Part shown: in pieces, positions 5,919-7,181 of the stretch
Layout of the letters: every line of letters starts with the position of its first letter
Numbering within the stretch: the stretch's first letter is position 1
NCBI GenBank assembly: GCA_003156795.1
Contig: PMHU01000074.1
Span: 10,637-17,817 of the forward strand
Source of the DNA: Acidimicrobiaceae bacterium
GTDB taxonomy: Bacteria > Actinomycetota > Acidimicrobiia > Acidimicrobiales > Palsa-688
Direction of reading: 5' to 3'
DNA: 7,181 nt
Notes under the pieces: model-generated
What the model was told of the DNA's origin: nothing
Databases searched by the model: none
Seen by the model: the letters and a program-made list of their open reading frames with translations, nothing else
Position numbers and translations under genes: made by a program

Positions 5919-7181
5919 CTAGTTGTCCGGCACCAGGATTTCGCTGTCCTTGTTGAGAATCTCACCCTTGAAGAACGGAGGGCTGACGTATCTGTAGATG
6001 TACATGAGCACGAGACCGAGCACCAGCGCCCCGGCCCCGGTCAGGAAAACGCCGCCTATCTGCCAATGCGGCGAGAATGGCATCGTCCAGAACGTGCTGC
6101 CGTAGGACGCGCTCCAGAACTGCTTGGCTCCGTAAAAGAAGAAGAAGAACAGTATGAGTCCTCCGAGCCCGGGCATTATCCCTTTCACCAGGAGATCGCG
6201 GCCGCTATTGGTCAAGTCCCGCCGGAACCACCACACGCACGCCAGGCCCGTCAGGCCGTAGTAGAAGGCGATCATCAGGCCGAGCGAAGAGATGGTGTCG
6301 GTCAGCACGTTGGAGCTCAGCGCGGTCATTCCGATGTAGAACACCAAGGACACGACGCACATCCCAACTGTTGACCACGTCGGCGTGAGGTACTTGCGGT
6401 GGATGCGGGCGAAGCGGGTCGGGATGCTTTGGTAGGCCGCCATCGACAAAGACGTGCGGGCGGTGGGGAGGATGGTCGTGAGGGTGCTGGCCGCGGCCGA
6501 GCTGAGGACCATGAGGATCAGCAGCCCCGAGAGGAGCCACCCGAGGCCTTTGGTGCCGAACACGCTCGACCCGAGCCCCGACAGGGCGTCGTTGGAGTTG
6601 GCCAGGTTGTTGAGTCCGATGCCCTTGGTCCCAACGCCCGCGAAGGCCTGCGCCGCCGTCGTCACCAGCACGTAGGTGACCAAAAGGACGACCGTGGAGG
6701 TGATCGCCGCCTGACCGGGCGCCTTCTCCTTGTCTCTGGTCTCCTCGTTGACCGAGACGGCCGTGTCCCAACCCCAGTAGATGAAGAGGGCCGTGAGCAT
6801 CCCCAGGGCGAATCCCGTACGGGTGGCGTGGAACGGGTCGAACCACGAGAGCGCCGGGTGAACGGCCAGACGTCCTGCACTACCGGCGTAGACCTTGATC
6901 AAGGCGGTGACGCTGAGGACTAGGAGCATGATCAGCTCGATAGCCAGGAGCCCGTACTGAATTCTGGCGCTGATCTCTATGCCGATGTAGCAGATGTAGC
7001 CCATGGCGATGATCCAGATCACGCCCAGGAGCAGCGTCCACCACTTGTTGCTGCCCAGTCCTGCGATCCAGTTGCTATGGGAGAAGTGGCCGACGAACGT
7101 GTAGATATACCCGCCCGCGATCGCAGCCAGGTTGGCCATGACGATGACATCGGCCGCAATGATCCCCCAGCCGCCCATCCA
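5919..7181 (-). CDS. APC-superfamily amino-acid permease, N-terminus outside window
   Basis: An integral membrane transporter; about 420 C-terminal residues are visible and the frame is open to the right edge. Counting from the methionine at 7178, about ten hydrophobic segments appear near 5-28, 47-69, 74-97, 122-138, 158-181, 213-234, 267-289, 294-317, 335-352 and 373-396. APC transporters usually have 12, so roughly the first two helices, with the Gly-rich substrate loop, are missing. The loop NEETRDKEKAPGQA (144-157) matches the conserved E-E-T-x-D...P-x-A motif after an APC helix. A Phe run (344-348) lies in a late helix. The methionine at 7178 is internal, not a start. The adjoining ald suggests import of alanine or a related amino acid, but the substrate is inference. 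Confidence 0.88.
   Translation of the reverse strand, partial: WMGGWGIIAADVIVMANLAAIAGGYIYTFVGHFSHSNWIAGLGSNKWWTLLLGVIWIIAMGYICYIGIEISARIQYGLLAIELIMLLVLSVTALIKVYAGSAGRLAVHPALSWFDPFHATRTGFALGMLTALFIYWGWDTAVSVNEETRDKEKAPGQAAITSTVVLLVTYVLVTTAAQAFAGVGTKGIGLNNLANSNDALSGLGSSVFGTKGLGWLLSGLLILMVLSSAAASTLTTILPTARTSLSMAAYQSIPTRFARIHRKYLTPTWSTVGMCVVSLVFYIGMTALSSNVLTDTISSLGLMIAFYYGLTGLACVWWFRRDLTNSGRDLLVKGIMPGLGGLILFFFFFYGAKQFWSASYGSTFWTMPFSPHWQIGGVFLTGAGALVLGLVLMYIYRYVSPPFFKGEILNKDSEILVPDN
6135..6149 (-). repeat. Short TTC codon repeat in permease gene
   Basis: Four TTC codons followed by TTT on the minus strand encode five consecutive phenylalanines in a predicted transmembrane helix. It is a low-complexity tract that could be prone to slippage in units of three. 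Confidence 0.6.

Noticed and set aside
4856..5956. Plus-strand open frame (366 codons) antisense to ald
   Set aside because: It mirrors ald over nearly its full length, is rich in Arg, His, Val and Gly without motifs, and has no promoter or ribosome site of note.

Overview
The window is clearly GC-rich and gene-dense. It looks like a chromosomal housekeeping segment of an actinobacterium (Actinomycetota). The evidence is a coaE-uvrB-uvrA neighbourhood like that of Streptomyces and Mycobacterium, a BldC-like winged-helix regulator, a 371-residue alanine dehydrogenase of the mycobacterial type, a Bacillus/actinobacteria-type LexA box and several apparently leaderless promoters. The exact lineage cannot be set from this sequence; a deep-branching class is possible.

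Left part (1-4235): the 5' end of uvrA runs off the left edge on the minus strand. A type II NADH dehydrogenase (ndh) diverges from it on the plus strand, and an SOS box lies between the two. ndh converges on uvrB, and the two stop codons interlock in one CTAG. coaE lies upstream of uvrB on the same strand, 68 bp away.

Middle (4236-4786): a short divergent promoter region carries a TetR-like palindrome overlapping a good -10 box. It leads into a small BldC/MerR-type regulator on the plus strand, which converges on ald.

Right part (4787-7181): an APC-family amino-acid permease (its N-terminus lies outside the window) is followed after 16 nt by ald, both on the minus strand. They read as an amino-acid uptake and alanine catabolism operon whose promoter is beyond the right edge.

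Functionally the window joins nucleotide excision repair (UvrA, UvrB), the last step of CoA synthesis (CoaE), respiratory NADH oxidation (Ndh) and alanine to pyruvate oxidation yielding NADH (Ald). I see no mobile element, CRISPR array, tRNA or rRNA gene, and no candidate for a wholly new system. The most interesting content is regulatory: the SOS box, the repeated TAnnnT-to-start spacing that suggests leaderless mRNAs, and the palindromic operator.
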